From contig NZ_JANRHG010000007.1 in the NCBI RefSeq assembly GCF_024733845.1, positions 1-64,000 of the forward strand: a DNA stretch of 64,000 nucleotides. Reading direction: 5' to 3'. Below the pieces are notes generated by a model, which saw only the letters and a list, made by a program, of their open reading frames with translations, did no database searches and was not told the DNA's origin. The stretch comes from Neomoorella sulfitireducens. Lineage in GTDB: Bacteria > Bacillota > DSM-521 > Neomoorellales > Neomoorellaceae. The stretch's first letter is position 1. Each line of letters opens with the position of its first letter. Of the stretch, positions 50,168 to 58,204 are shown piece after piece. The position numbers and the translations under genes are program-made.

Positions 50168-50650
50168 GTGGACGCCGGGCCTTTACCCCAGGTAGGCATA
50201 GGGATGGTTATTGGCCTGCTGGAAATGCTGGAGGATGTCCGGGGAAGAGAAGATATATTTAAACTGGCCGGCAGCCTGTCCATGGAACTTGATGATATAG
50301 GACCGGTTATAGAAGCTGCCAAGATGCTGGGCTTTATTGAGACTACCAACGGTGACATTACCCTGACAGGGCTGGGTTCCCAGCTGCTGAATGCGAGTAT
50401 CAATGAGCGCAAAGAGATAGTTGCCGGCCGGTTGCAGCAGCTGCCGGTTTTTAAAGAGGTCCTGGAGCTAATTAATTCCAGGCGTGGGCGGCAAGTACGG
50501 CGTGAACATGTGATCAGCCGTTTTGCCCGCAGGATGTCTGATGAGGATGCTGAACTCCTGTTTAAAACCCTTGTGGACTGGGGTCGGTATGCCGGGATTA
50601 TTGGTTATGACACTAAAGGTGAATTGTTGTATTTGGATGAGGAAGAATAA
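50168..50650 (+). CDS. Free-standing AAA-associated (AAA_assoc_C) domain protein
   Basis: 160 residues, all-helical with two winged-helix-like units. PQVGIGMVIGLLEMLEDVRG and EDIFKLAGSLSMELDDIGPV match the domain that normally sits at the C-terminus of NitT/TauT ABC ATPases; LGFIETTNGDITLTGLG and LLFKTLVDWGRYAGIIGYD complete it. GTG start with AGGGGG ten bases upstream. The ATPase at 47690, which lacks this domain, is its natural partner, although citrate synthase on the opposite strand lies between. Probably regulates transport in trans; ligand unknown. Confidence 0.78.
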   Translation: MDAGPLPQVGIGMVIGLLEMLEDVRGREDIFKLAGSLSMELDDIGPVIEAAKMLGFIETTNGDITLTGLGSQLLNASINERKEIVAGRLQQLPVFKEVLELINSRRGRQVRREHVISRFARRMSDEDAELLFKTLVDWGRYAGIIGYDTKGELLYLDEEE

Positions 50651-50666
50651 AGGTATCATCTGACCC

Positions 50667-50695
50667 TTGACAAACAAATCAAGGGCCAGTATAAT
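50667..50695 (+). promoter_or_regulatory. Consensus tRNA promoter
   Basis: TTGACA (50667-50672), 17-base spacer, TATAAT (50690-50695), 13 bases ahead of the tRNA. Confidence 0.88.
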
Positions 50696-50707
50696 AGACA
50701 GTGCTGT

Positions 50708-50783
<76 letters not shown>

Positions 50784-50792
50784 GAAAAAGCG

Positions 50793-50826
50793 AGGCTTCC
50801 CGGTTTTACCGGGGGGCTATTTTATT
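50793..50826 (+). terminator. tRNA terminator (repeat copy 2)
   Basis: AGGCTTCCCGG, loop, CCGGGGGGCT then ATTTTATTTT. Nearly the same as the copy at 40583. Confidence 0.78.
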
Positions 50827-50977
50827 TTCAAAATCTCGTTTGGTGCCCAATCTGCGCCCGAATTATTTTTCTGCTTTTCACCGGCGCTCAGTAACAGAAC
50901 AACTTTGCTTAGCCGCACACAATATTATTACTCGCATATAATCGTTAATAGAGAATTAATGTTTTGGGAGGGCTAGT

Positions 50978-51463
50978 ATGAAGCATTATCAACCGGGAGC
51001 ACCTCTAGTATATAACCAGTGGCAATTGCAGATACCTCAATTGCCGGTACTCGGCCCCAATGATTTTGGAAAATTACTACAGAATATTTATAACTCTATC
51101 GTTGCTGAGGCGACGGCAGCCGATTTTTATTCTCGCTTATTAAGGGAAACGCCAGATCAACTGCACAGGGAGTTCATAAACCATGCTTATCAGGATGAAC
51201 TGGAACATTTAGAAGCCTTTACCAGGTTATACGAGTTCTTTACCGGCCAGATTCCTCAATATAATATTGACCCGGTTCATTACCGGACCTATAAAGATGG
51301 TTTGTTGAAAGCCCTCAGGGATGAATTGGAAGCGGCAGATTTTTATAAAGATGTTATTCTATCGAGTACAGATCAAATGGTGAGGGATACGTTTTTCCTG
51401 GCAATGGGTGATGAGTTAGAGCACGCGACGAGGTTTGGCGTTCTCTATAATATAATGGGCTGA
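50978..51463 (+). CDS. Ferritin-like di-iron protein
   Basis: 161 residues, four-helix bundle. Two ExxH-type metal motifs: HAYQDELEHLEAFTRLYEFF and LAMGDELEHATRFGVLY. Partner helices are IVAEATAADFYSRLL and LRDELEAADFYKDVIL, giving the Glu/ExxH pairs of rubrerythrin/ferritin-like di-iron sites. No rubredoxin domain. Probably peroxide or iron handling in an anaerobe. SD GGGAGG before ATG. A/T-rich relative to neighbours and flanked by copies of the tRNA terminator sequence. Confidence 0.83.
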   Translation: MKHYQPGAPLVYNQWQLQIPQLPVLGPNDFGKLLQNIYNSIVAEATAADFYSRLLRETPDQLHREFINHAYQDELEHLEAFTRLYEFFTGQIPQYNIDPVHYRTYKDGLLKALRDELEAADFYKDVILSSTDQMVRDTFFLAMGDELEHATRFGVLYNIMG

Positions 51464-51471
51464 AGGATATC

Positions 51472-51501
51472 AAGGCTTCCCGGGTTTACCGGTGTTTTTT
51501 T
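51472..51501 (+). repeat. Copy 3 of the tRNA-terminator sequence
   Basis: AAGGCTTCCCGGGTTTACCG is identical to the copy at 40583, but the 3' arm decays (GGTG followed by T7). No tRNA precedes it here; it follows the ferritin-like gene. May still act as a weak terminator. Confidence 0.7.
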
Positions 51502-51567
51502 GGGGAAGGGAATTAAGGAACTGGGTACGTTTTTAGAGGGAGAAGTTATCTTTAAACCTTTAAAGTG

Positions 51568-51602
51568 GGCAGGAAAGCAAATTATTCCTGCCTTTTCTTT
51601 TA
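51568..51602 (+). terminator. Rho-independent terminator
   Basis: GGCAGGAA (51568-51575), nine-base loop, TTCCTGCC (51585-51592), then TTTTCTTTT. The remainder of 51464-51750 is A/T-rich with no coding frame. Confidence 0.8.
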
Positions 51603-51750
51603 CTATGTCTATATGATTATTCTTAAAAAGAAGCTCAACACAAGTATTATGAATACATGCTAAAGAAACCTTGATTTATAGGTTTCATTTATGATTAATT
51701 TATTATGAGCTATAAAGGGCATTATTATAAGAACTAGTTGGGGTGAAACG

Positions 51751-52773
51751 ATGTCTCTTGAACTGAAATTGGAAGCTAATGATTATCGTTTGCCGCCAAC
51801 CCTTGAAGTAATCCGGGGAAATATTGTTAAATACGGCAATCCCCTGGGCCTTAAAGGAAACGAAATAGCCGGGTGGGCCAGGAATTTAAACCTGCCGCGG
51901 CAGGGGGACGTTCTTTTATATACCGGCGGCGAGTATCAACTGGTTCCTTATATTGACAGCCTGGTGAACATGCTCACCACGATGAAGCAGGGCAGTGCAG
52001 GGTTTTCCCTGATGCTGGGCGTCCGCAACCTCATAAACAGGGTGGGGGTCAACCCCGAAAAGGTTGTTGCCGGTGTGCTGTCAAGGGAACGGGAGCGTTA
52101 CCAGGATGTCAGCCGCAAGGCCGCCCTGGTTTTACAGGAGATGGGCTTAAAAATCTGTTACCTGGGCGAAGAAGAAGTCTACAGCGGTGCTCTTCTTTAT
52201 GAATACGGTTTCATGGGTGACCTGCGCCAGCACGCCCGCAGGGTGGCAGGGTTGATTAAATCTACAGGCGCCAGGACCATCATCTGTCTGTCCCCCCATG
52301 CGGCGGAAATGTTTAAGTTAATTTATCCCCGCCTGGTGGATGATTTTAATTACAGGGTCATAACTTTCCTGGAAGCCGTTTACGATTTGATTAAAGATGA
52401 CCGGGGTCGTGTGCCTTCAGGGTTTTCAGGTAGCATTACGGTTCACGATTCCTGTCGCATGGCCAGGGAACTTGGTATTACGGAAGAAATCAGGGTTATC
52501 CTTAGCAAAATGGAGGGAGTTACTTTAATAGAACCGGAGTTCAACCGGCGCTGGACGACCTGCTGCGGCGGTCCCGGCAAGGTCCTTTTCCCCGCATTGT
52601 CCGGGAAGATCGCCTCCCGCCGTGTTGGCGAACTCGCGGCTACCAGTGCCGATCTGGTCATTACCTTTTGTCCTTATTGCCTGGCGGCTCTTGATAAAGG
52701 ACGGCGTGAGGGGCAAAAGGATATTCAAATTGAGGACTTTATCGAGTTTCTCTTCAGGGGGATTGCCCAATGA
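51751..52773 (+). CDS. Cysteine-rich CCG-domain Fe-S protein (LutA/HdrD-like), N-terminal motif lost
   Basis: 340 residues. The second CCG module is complete: TVHDSCRMARELG, WTTCCGGPGKVLF and TFCPYCLAAL. Where the first module should lie, the N-terminal half reads LLYTGGEYQLVPYIDSL without its cysteines. Such proteins act as heterodisulfide-reductase-like or lactate-oxidation subunits. It is translationally coupled (ATGA overlap) to a LutB-like Fe-S protein, suggesting one complex that oxidises an organic acid or shuttles electrons. SD TTGGGGTGAA before ATG 51751. Confidence 0.8.
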   Translation: MSLELKLEANDYRLPPTLEVIRGNIVKYGNPLGLKGNEIAGWARNLNLPRQGDVLLYTGGEYQLVPYIDSLVNMLTTMKQGSAGFSLMLGVRNLINRVGVNPEKVVAGVLSRERERYQDVSRKAALVLQEMGLKICYLGEEEVYSGALLYEYGFMGDLRQHARRVAGLIKSTGARTIICLSPHAAEMFKLIYPRLVDDFNYRVITFLEAVYDLIKDDRGRVPSGFSGSITVHDSCRMARELGITEEIRVILSKMEGVTLIEPEFNRRWTTCCGGPGKVLFPALSGKIASRRVGELAATSADLVITFCPYCLAALDKGRREGQKDIQIEDFIEFLFRGIAQ

Positions 52774-53978
52774 GTTCGGTGCTGGAACGCATATTTCAAA
52801 GGTATACGGAAGAGCTTAATAAAGCCTCCGATGACCCCAATATCCAGTTAGCCCTATCCCGTGCCGTTAAATCTTACCGGGATAACACCGCAGCCGCTTT
52901 TAAACGCTTTCCCCATACGCCTAAATTAGCCGGGGAAGTGCGCGCTATAAAGGAAAAGGCCATCGAAAGTATGGATGAACTGGTGGCTCAAGCCAGACAG
53001 GCCATTGAAGCCAATCACGGCCAGACTTACCTGGCCGGGACGCATGAAGAAGCCTTAAAATTGGCTGCCGATATTATTGGTACGGGGAAGATAGTTGTCA
53101 AAGGCAAGAGTATTGTGGGTGAAGAGCTGGAAATCAGGGACTATCTTATCGAAAAAGGAAATGAAGTCTGGGAAACAGATCTCGGGGAGTTTTTATTACA
53201 GCTGCAGCATGGGAGGCCCATGCACATCGTTTCTCCTTCCGTTCATGTGCCCCGGGAGCAGGTGGCGGAATTATTTACGAAGTTTTTTGGGCGGGAGATT
53301 CCCCCGGATATTGCCGCTGAGGTAGAGGCCGTCAGGGAGTTTATGAGGGAAAAGTATTTCAGCGCCCATTTCGGCATGAGCGGTGCCAACGTAGTGGCAG
53401 CAGACTGCGGGGCCATGGTTATTATTGAGAATGAAGGCAACGCCCGTATATGTACCGCTGTCCCGCCGGTGCATATCGCCGTGGTAGGTATCGAAAAAGT
53501 GGTACCCACTTTTCAGGACGCCATGAAAGTGGCGGAGGTTACCTGGCGTTATGCCAACTATACCGTCCCCGGCTACGTCAATATCATCAGCGGGCCGAGC
53601 AAGACGGGAGACATCGAAAAGGTGACTACGTATGGTGCTCACGGCCCCAGGGAATTACATGTCATTTTTGTGGATAACGGCCGCAGTGAAATGGCTGCCG
53701 ATCCTCTTTTCAGGCAGGGTTTGTATTGTTTAAGATGCGGGGGCTGTATGTACGAATGTCCCGTCTTCCAGCTGACCGCCGGGTATTTCGGGTATCGTTA
53801 TCTGGGGGGCATAGGAGCCATCTGGACGGCTTTTGTGGCCGGCGGCCTGGAGAATGCCGCCCCGCTGGTTTACACCTGTCTCCGCTGCGGCCGGTGCGTG
53901 GAGCGCTGCCCGGTAAGCATTGATGTCCCGTCTATGATCGCCGAACTGCGCCGGCGAATAGTCGAGCTTACCTGTTAA
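52770..53978 (+). CDS. LutB/LldF-like iron-sulfur protein with LUD domain
   Basis: 402 residues. N-terminal LUD domain (about 60-300: LAADIIGTGKIVVKGKSIVGEELEIRDYL, GMSGANVVAADCGAMVIIENEGNAR, KVVPTFQDAMKVAEV). Two [4Fe-4S] motifs follow (LYCLRCGGCMYECPVF; YTCLRCGRCVERCPVSIDVP). Matches the B subunit of LutABC lactate oxidation; no LutC is present. ATG overlaps the previous stop. Substrate remains open. Confidence 0.87.
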   Translation: MSSVLERIFQRYTEELNKASDDPNIQLALSRAVKSYRDNTAAAFKRFPHTPKLAGEVRAIKEKAIESMDELVAQARQAIEANHGQTYLAGTHEEALKLAADIIGTGKIVVKGKSIVGEELEIRDYLIEKGNEVWETDLGEFLLQLQHGRPMHIVSPSVHVPREQVAELFTKFFGREIPPDIAAEVEAVREFMREKYFSAHFGMSGANVVAADCGAMVIIENEGNARICTAVPPVHIAVVGIEKVVPTFQDAMKVAEVTWRYANYTVPGYVNIISGPSKTGDIEKVTTYGAHGPRELHVIFVDNGRSEMAADPLFRQGLYCLRCGGCMYECPVFQLTAGYFGYRYLGGIGAIWTAFVAGGLENAAPLVYTCLRCGRCVERCPVSIDVPSMIAELRRRIVELTC

Positions 53979-54059
53979 ACCGGGTGATAAACATGGTTTT
54001 TTTGATAATGATACCATGAGCTTTATACACAAGGATAGTTGGCGAGGTTTATACGCGCA

Positions 54060-54833
54060 ATGGTTGAAATGCCTGCAGGTTTAGTTAAAGCCACCTTTCT
54101 TTCCCGGCCCAACCGTTTTACGGTGGTGGCAGACAGGGGAGGAGAGAAAGTGGCTGCCTTCCTGGCCGACCCCGGGCGGCTGACGGAACTGTTGCTGCCC
54201 GGGGCCGAACTTTATCTGGCCCCGGTGCAAGGCGGGGGAAAGCGGAAAACCGCCTACGACGTGGTGCTTTTATACAGGGAAGGTATATTTATTTCCCTGG
54301 ACAGCCGCCTGCCCAACCGCCTTTTTGCCGCCGCCTTTCATTCCGGCAGGTTGGCACCTTTTGCCGGCTACCGGGAGCTAACGGCCGAAGTCCGGGCCGG
54401 TTCCAGCCGCCTGGATTTTTTATTGACGCCGGGCGGGAAACAGGAAGAACCCCGGCGCGGGGCAGGATTACCACCGTGTTACGTAGAGGTCAAATCGGTA
54501 ACCCTGGTAACCGGCGATGGGTTGGCCCTGTTTCCCGATGCCCCTACCGGCCGCGGCAGCCGCCATTTGCAGGAGTTGATGGTTTTACGGGCCGGGGGTT
54601 GCCGGGCCGCGGTGGTGTTTATAATCCAGCGCGAAGATGCCGTAATTCTTGCTCCCAACGAAAATACCGACCCCCTTTTTGCCCGGGCCTTGCGGGAAGC
54701 GGCCGGTGCCGGCGTTGAAATATACGCTTACCGCTGCCGCATCAGCCCGGCGACGGCCTGCCTGGCCGATGCCGTACCTGTAAGGCTTAACTCAAACTTT
54801 CTTTGTGGAGATGACCATGTGAAAAGCTGGTAA
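54060..54833 (+). CDS. sfsA: SfsA family DNA/RNA nuclease-like protein
   Basis: About 257 residues. N-terminal OB-like part (GLVKATFLSRPNRFTVVAD, AAFLADPGRLTELLLPGAELYL), then a nuclease-like core: SSRLDFLLTP, CYVEVKSVTLV (E-x-K), LFPDAPTGRGSRHLQELM and AAVVFIIQREDAVILAPNE. Named for sugar fermentation stimulation, with the fold of a PD-(D/E)xK nuclease. Start uncertain: ATG 54060 fits family length; TTG 54039 follows AAGGATAG closely. Confidence 0.88.
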   Translation: MVEMPAGLVKATFLSRPNRFTVVADRGGEKVAAFLADPGRLTELLLPGAELYLAPVQGGGKRKTAYDVVLLYREGIFISLDSRLPNRLFAAAFHSGRLAPFAGYRELTAEVRAGSSRLDFLLTPGGKQEEPRRGAGLPPCYVEVKSVTLVTGDGLALFPDAPTGRGSRHLQELMVLRAGGCRAAVVFIIQREDAVILAPNENTDPLFARALREAAGAGVEIYAYRCRISPATACLADAVPVRLNSNFLCGDDHVKSW

Positions 54834-54896
54834 AAATGTCCTCTTAAGAAGGAAATTTACGGTATGCGTCGAATAATATACTCCAGGTGAAAAACA

Positions 54897-55376
54897 ATGA
54901 AAATCCCTTTTTTAGCCTGGCTGTTGCAGGGGCTGCCCGAGGCGATCGGCATTGCCGCCGTGATGTATGCAGTTGCAGGTCTGGGGCTACGGTGGCGTTC
55001 AATTTTATCTACGGGTATTATTTTTGGCGTCTTTTTTTACCTGGTACGCTGGCTGCCTATCGCTTTTGGTGTTAATACCCTTTTAAATTTTTTGTTTATA
55101 ATCCTGGTGTTTAAAAAAGTTACGTCATGTAGTTTAGCCTCGTCTATAAGAAGTGGCTTATCAGTATTGGTTATTGTGGTTATAGGAGAGAACTTATTTT
55201 TTAAACTTTTTGTTTCTATGGGATTAAATCCAGAGGAAATTTACCGGAATATTTGGTTACGTATAGTGGCAGGCTGGCCAAACGTAATACTGCTTTTATT
55301 GGTATCAATATTTTTTAACATTATTTTTAACAGGGGAACGGGTAAAGGGGCTTGGTATACAGGTGAGCATCAGTAA
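54897..55376 (+). CDS. Multi-pass membrane protein of the agr locus, receptor-like
   Basis: 159 residues, about five membrane helices and no soluble domain. The N-terminus FLAWLLQGLPEAIGIAAVMY and ILSTGIIFGVFFYLVRWLPIAFGVNTLLNF resemble, from memory, the membrane sensor part of AgrC-like kinases and stand-alone relatives next to agrB in clostridia. A/T-rich. Overlaps the start of agrB by 14 bases, so the two are coupled. Proposed role: peptide sensing or export partner. This is inferred; the family has no settled function. SD CAGGTG before ATG. Confidence 0.72.
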   Translation: MKIPFLAWLLQGLPEAIGIAAVMYAVAGLGLRWRSILSTGIIFGVFFYLVRWLPIAFGVNTLLNFLFIILVFKKVTSCSLASSIRSGLSVLVIVVIGENLFFKLFVSMGLNPEEIYRNIWLRIVAGWPNVILLLLVSIFFNIIFNRGTGKGAWYTGEHQ

Positions 55377-55971
55377 AGCTGCAGGCAGCCTGGCCAGGTA
55401 TCTGATGAAAGAATTGCAAACTACCAAGGTGCAGGAAGAAGTACTGGCCTACGGGTTGGAAGTACTCTTTTTAGGTGCTATCGGGTTAATAGCTGTCACC
55501 ATAGGGGGTTTTGTAGTTGGAGCCCCGGCGGAAACCTTGGCTGCTTTAATTTCGTCCAGCCTGTTAAGGCTTCCCGGTGGAGGAATGCATTTAAGCTCCG
55601 CGGGAAAGTGCCTGGCTTTTACGGCATTTATTTTTAGCCTTATTGGTTTCCTGGCCAGCCGGCTGGTTGGATTTTTACTTGTGCAGCAGCATATAGCCTG
55701 GATAATCCTGGGCAGCGGCCTTTTGAGTTTGGCAGCCAGCGCCTGGCTGGCCCCGGTAACGGGCCCGGCCAAACCCATAAATTCTCCTGCCCTGCGGCGC
55801 AGGCTCCACCGGGTGGCCGTCACCAATTCCCTGGTAGTGCCGGGAGTATTACTTTTTATTGCTGGACGTTGGCCCTCCCTGGCCGTGGCCGGGGCTACCG
55901 GCCTGGCCTGGCAGGCAGCCATTATTTATCTTGCCGGTACAAGCCGGCATAAGGAGGTGAAACCGGGATGA
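55363..55971 (+). CDS. agrB: AgrB-type autoinducer-peptide processing membrane protease
   Basis: 202 residues, six-helix membrane protein. The catalytic pair is present in LLRLPGGGMHLSSAGKCLAF: His76 and Cys83, the same seven-residue spacing as AgrB His77/Cys84. AgrB cleaves the C-terminal tail of AgrD and forms its thiolactone ring. GTG start inside the end of the previous gene. Its stop overlaps the ATG of agrD, fixing the pair. Confidence 0.93.
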   Translation: MSISKAAGSLARYLMKELQTTKVQEEVLAYGLEVLFLGAIGLIAVTIGGFVVGAPAETLAALISSSLLRLPGGGMHLSSAGKCLAFTAFIFSLIGFLASRLVGFLLVQQHIAWIILGSGLLSLAASAWLAPVTGPAKPINSPALRRRLHRVAVTNSLVVPGVLLFIAGRWPSLAVAGATGLAWQAAIIYLAGTSRHKEVKPG

Positions 55972-56099
55972 AGCGCCTGGCAATGGTCGTTATGTCGGCA
56001 TTAGCTTTTATGGCTACTTTCCTGGCCTATGTAAACGCCGCCTCAGCTTGTTTTTACGGTTGGTATGAACCTGAGGTACCTCCAAGTTTAAGAAAGTAA
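55968..56099 (+). CDS. agrD: AgrD-type cyclic thiolactone autoinducer peptide precursor
   Basis: 43 residues, ATG overlapping the agrB stop (ATGA), SD AAGGAGGTGA. N-terminal amphipathic/hydrophobic leader (LAMVVMSALAFMATFLAYVN), then the core ASACFYGW with Cys28 and a C-terminal recognition tail YEPEVPPSLRK. The tail fits the AgrD pattern (acidic, E-x-P, then Leu). If the ring spans five residues, the product is cyclo(Cys-Phe-Tyr-Gly-Trp) with or without a short N-terminal tail. Exact ends are predicted. The gene is too short for most gene finders. Confidence 0.88.
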   Translation: MKRLAMVVMSALAFMATFLAYVNAASACFYGWYEPEVPPSLRK

Positions 56100-56106
56100 A
56101 ACAAGA

Positions 56107-56143
56107 TTTAGAGAGGTGGATTTTGCCGCCTCTCTAAAATTTA
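56107..56143 (+). terminator. Hairpin after agrD
   Basis: TTTAGAGAGG (56107-56116) pairs fully with CCTCTCTAAA (56129-56138), then ATTTAT. May terminate or, given the weak T tract, let transcripts read into the signalling gene 16 bases later. Confidence 0.7.
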
Positions 56144-56158
56144 TGGAGAAGGTTTTAT

Positions 56159-57841
56159 ATGAAATGGAAGGAAGAACGAAGCCGGAAGATAGCTGAATAT
56201 ATTTTGTTCTTTTACCTATGTGCTTTGACTGTGATGGCTATTTCTCTATTAAGTGCTTTTAAATTAACATATTTCCCAAATAGAATGTATTTAAATTATC
56301 CTGTAAGTGGCCTTATCCTGGGTGTTTTTGCTTTAACAGGTATAATTTATCTCACCAAAGATTACGTAACTGTTATTACTTCGAGCGAAATAACGCGCCC
56401 TATCAGTTTGCTGGTTAGCTTTCTTATATGTCTCTTTGCAATAGCTATCGTTTTTATTTTAGACTTTCACGGCAGTTCCTTTAAAGTCCTTTACTTCATC
56501 CCGGTGATCTATGCCTCTATAAATCACGGGCAAAAATACGGGCTTATATTTACATTATTGTGTGTAATACCCCTGCTTATTCCTCACCTGCTTAATTATT
56601 CCCCAGAATTGGTTAATAAAGCCCTGGAGGCCGACCTGATCTTAAGCCTTATAATTTTTATGGCCGCCTGGCTAATCGGGGGATTTCTTGATATTGAAAG
56701 GGAAACCATCAAAAAGCTGGCCGAGATGGCAAACAGGGACGACCTCACAGGTTTGTGGAACAAACGCTATTTTTACTACATCCTTGAAAATATGTTTGAC
56801 CGGGCTAAAAAAGAAAATTCAACCTTCTCCCTGGTCCTTGCCGATGTAGATTACTTTAAAACGTATAACGACGCTTTGGGCCATCTTGAGGGAGATAAGG
56901 TTTTAAAACAAATTGGCGAGATTATTGGTCAAGAAGTCCCGGCGGGGGCTGTGGCCGCACGCTACGGGGGCGAAGAGTTTTCCATCCTGCTGCCCGGGTA
57001 TTCCAGCCAGCAGGCCCGCGATGTTGCCGAACAGATCCGCAGGAAAGTCGAGAATTATTCTTTTGTTGGCAAAGAATACCAGCCGGACAAAAAGATTACC
57101 CTGTCCATGGGAATTGCTACTTACCCTGCCCACGCCAGGACTCCCCTGGAACTAATACGCCGGGCCGATGATGCCCTCTTCCGGGCCAAATCGGTTCGTA
57201 AGAACAGGACGGAGATTTATTTTTCCGTTTTGGACGAGTTATGTACCGACCAAATAAGTACGAGTGAGGACCTGGCGAGCACTTTAAAGACCCTTCTCAG
57301 TGTCATCCAGGCTAAAGACCGCTATACGCGAGGGCACTCGGAAAGAGTAACCGAGTATGCTGTAGTCCTCGGCGAATATCTTAATTTACCGGAAGAAGAA
57401 TTAAACACTTTAAGGATGAGCGCCTTTCTCCATGATATAGGCAAGATAGAGCTCGAGCGGGAGCTTCTGAACAAACCCCTGCCTTTAAACGAGGAAGAAC
57501 GCCTGCTTTTCCAGCAACACCCGGTCTGGGGGGCCGAGATAGTTCGTTCCGTGTCCCTCCTGGAACGATGCACCCCTATCATTCTTGCCCATCACGAGAA
57601 TTTTGACGGTTCGGGCTACCCTTACGGCCTTAAGGGGGAAGAGATTCCCCTGGGCGCCAGGATTCTGCGGGTAGTGGACAGCTTTGATGCCATGGCCACC
57701 AATAGACCGTACCGCCGTGCCCTGAAACCCGGCCGTTGCCTGGAGGAACTCCGGCAGGGTGCCGGTACCCTTTATGATCCGGAAATCGTAGTAGCCTTTT
57801 TTAATGTTGCGGAGCGTATCTTTCGCCTGCTGGCTAGCTAG
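56159..57841 (+). CDS. Membrane GGDEF-HD-GYP cyclic-di-GMP signalling protein downstream of agrD
   Basis: 560 residues. N-terminal sensor of about five or six membrane helices (segments near 13-33, 47-65, 84-101, 127-144, 158-175). A diguanylate cyclase follows with intact GGEEF at residues 270-274. Then comes HD-GYP phosphodiesterase (LHDIGKIELERELLNK, HHENFDGSGYPYGLKGEEI). SD GGAGAAGG before ATG. The first third is A/T-rich like the agr genes. Its position 59 bases after agrD raises the possibility that it senses the peptide, directly or through the small membrane protein. That link is inferred only. Confidence 0.88.
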   Translation: MKWKEERSRKIAEYILFFYLCALTVMAISLLSAFKLTYFPNRMYLNYPVSGLILGVFALTGIIYLTKDYVTVITSSEITRPISLLVSFLICLFAIAIVFILDFHGSSFKVLYFIPVIYASINHGQKYGLIFTLLCVIPLLIPHLLNYSPELVNKALEADLILSLIIFMAAWLIGGFLDIERETIKKLAEMANRDDLTGLWNKRYFYYILENMFDRAKKENSTFSLVLADVDYFKTYNDALGHLEGDKVLKQIGEIIGQEVPAGAVAARYGGEEFSILLPGYSSQQARDVAEQIRRKVENYSFVGKEYQPDKKITLSMGIATYPAHARTPLELIRRADDALFRAKSVRKNRTEIYFSVLDELCTDQISTSEDLASTLKTLLSVIQAKDRYTRGHSERVTEYAVVLGEYLNLPEEELNTLRMSAFLHDIGKIELERELLNKPLPLNEEERLLFQQHPVWGAEIVRSVSLLERCTPIILAHHENFDGSGYPYGLKGEEIPLGARILRVVDSFDAMATNRPYRRALKPGRCLEELRQGAGTLYDPEIVVAFFNVAERIFRLLAS

Positions 57842-57960
57842 CCGGGTATTTCCGGGATGATTGCGCGGCGCCGGGCTGCCGGGGAAGAAACCTGCACCGG
57901 GAGGATTCCGGTATCCCGGAAGCGAATTTATTTTTAAAACAAGCAGGAGTAGGAACTGGC

Positions 57961-58185
57961 ATGGCTGTATACCGGCTGGATACTTGCGGGGAGATGTGCC
58001 CGATACCGATTGTGCGTACAAAGGTCAAGCTCAAGGAATTGAAGCCGGGCGATATGCTGATCGTTACCAGCGACCACAGTTGCACCAGCCAGTCCCTGGC
58101 CGAGACGGTCCAAAAAATGGGTTACCGTGTCGAGGTCATGGGGGTAAGCCACGGCATCTGGGAAGTAATAATTGAGAAGGTATAG
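57961..58185 (+). CDS. TusA-like sulfur carrier
   Basis: 74 residues, full-length TusA/SirA fold. Signature YRLDTCGEMCPIPIVRTKVK with the persulfide Cys13 in CPxP; an extra Cys9 and CTSQS are seen. Delivers sulfur (or selenium) between enzymes. Located near a YeeE/YedE transporter and a thiosulfate/polysulfide reductase-like complex, where such carriers usually serve sulfur uptake or reduction. SD AGGAGTAGG before ATG. Confidence 0.88.
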   Translation: MAVYRLDTCGEMCPIPIVRTKVKLKELKPGDMLIVTSDHSCTSQSLAETVQKMGYRVEVMGVSHGIWEVIIEKV

Positions 58186-58204
58186 GCAAAAGGACTCTCC
58201 CGGT

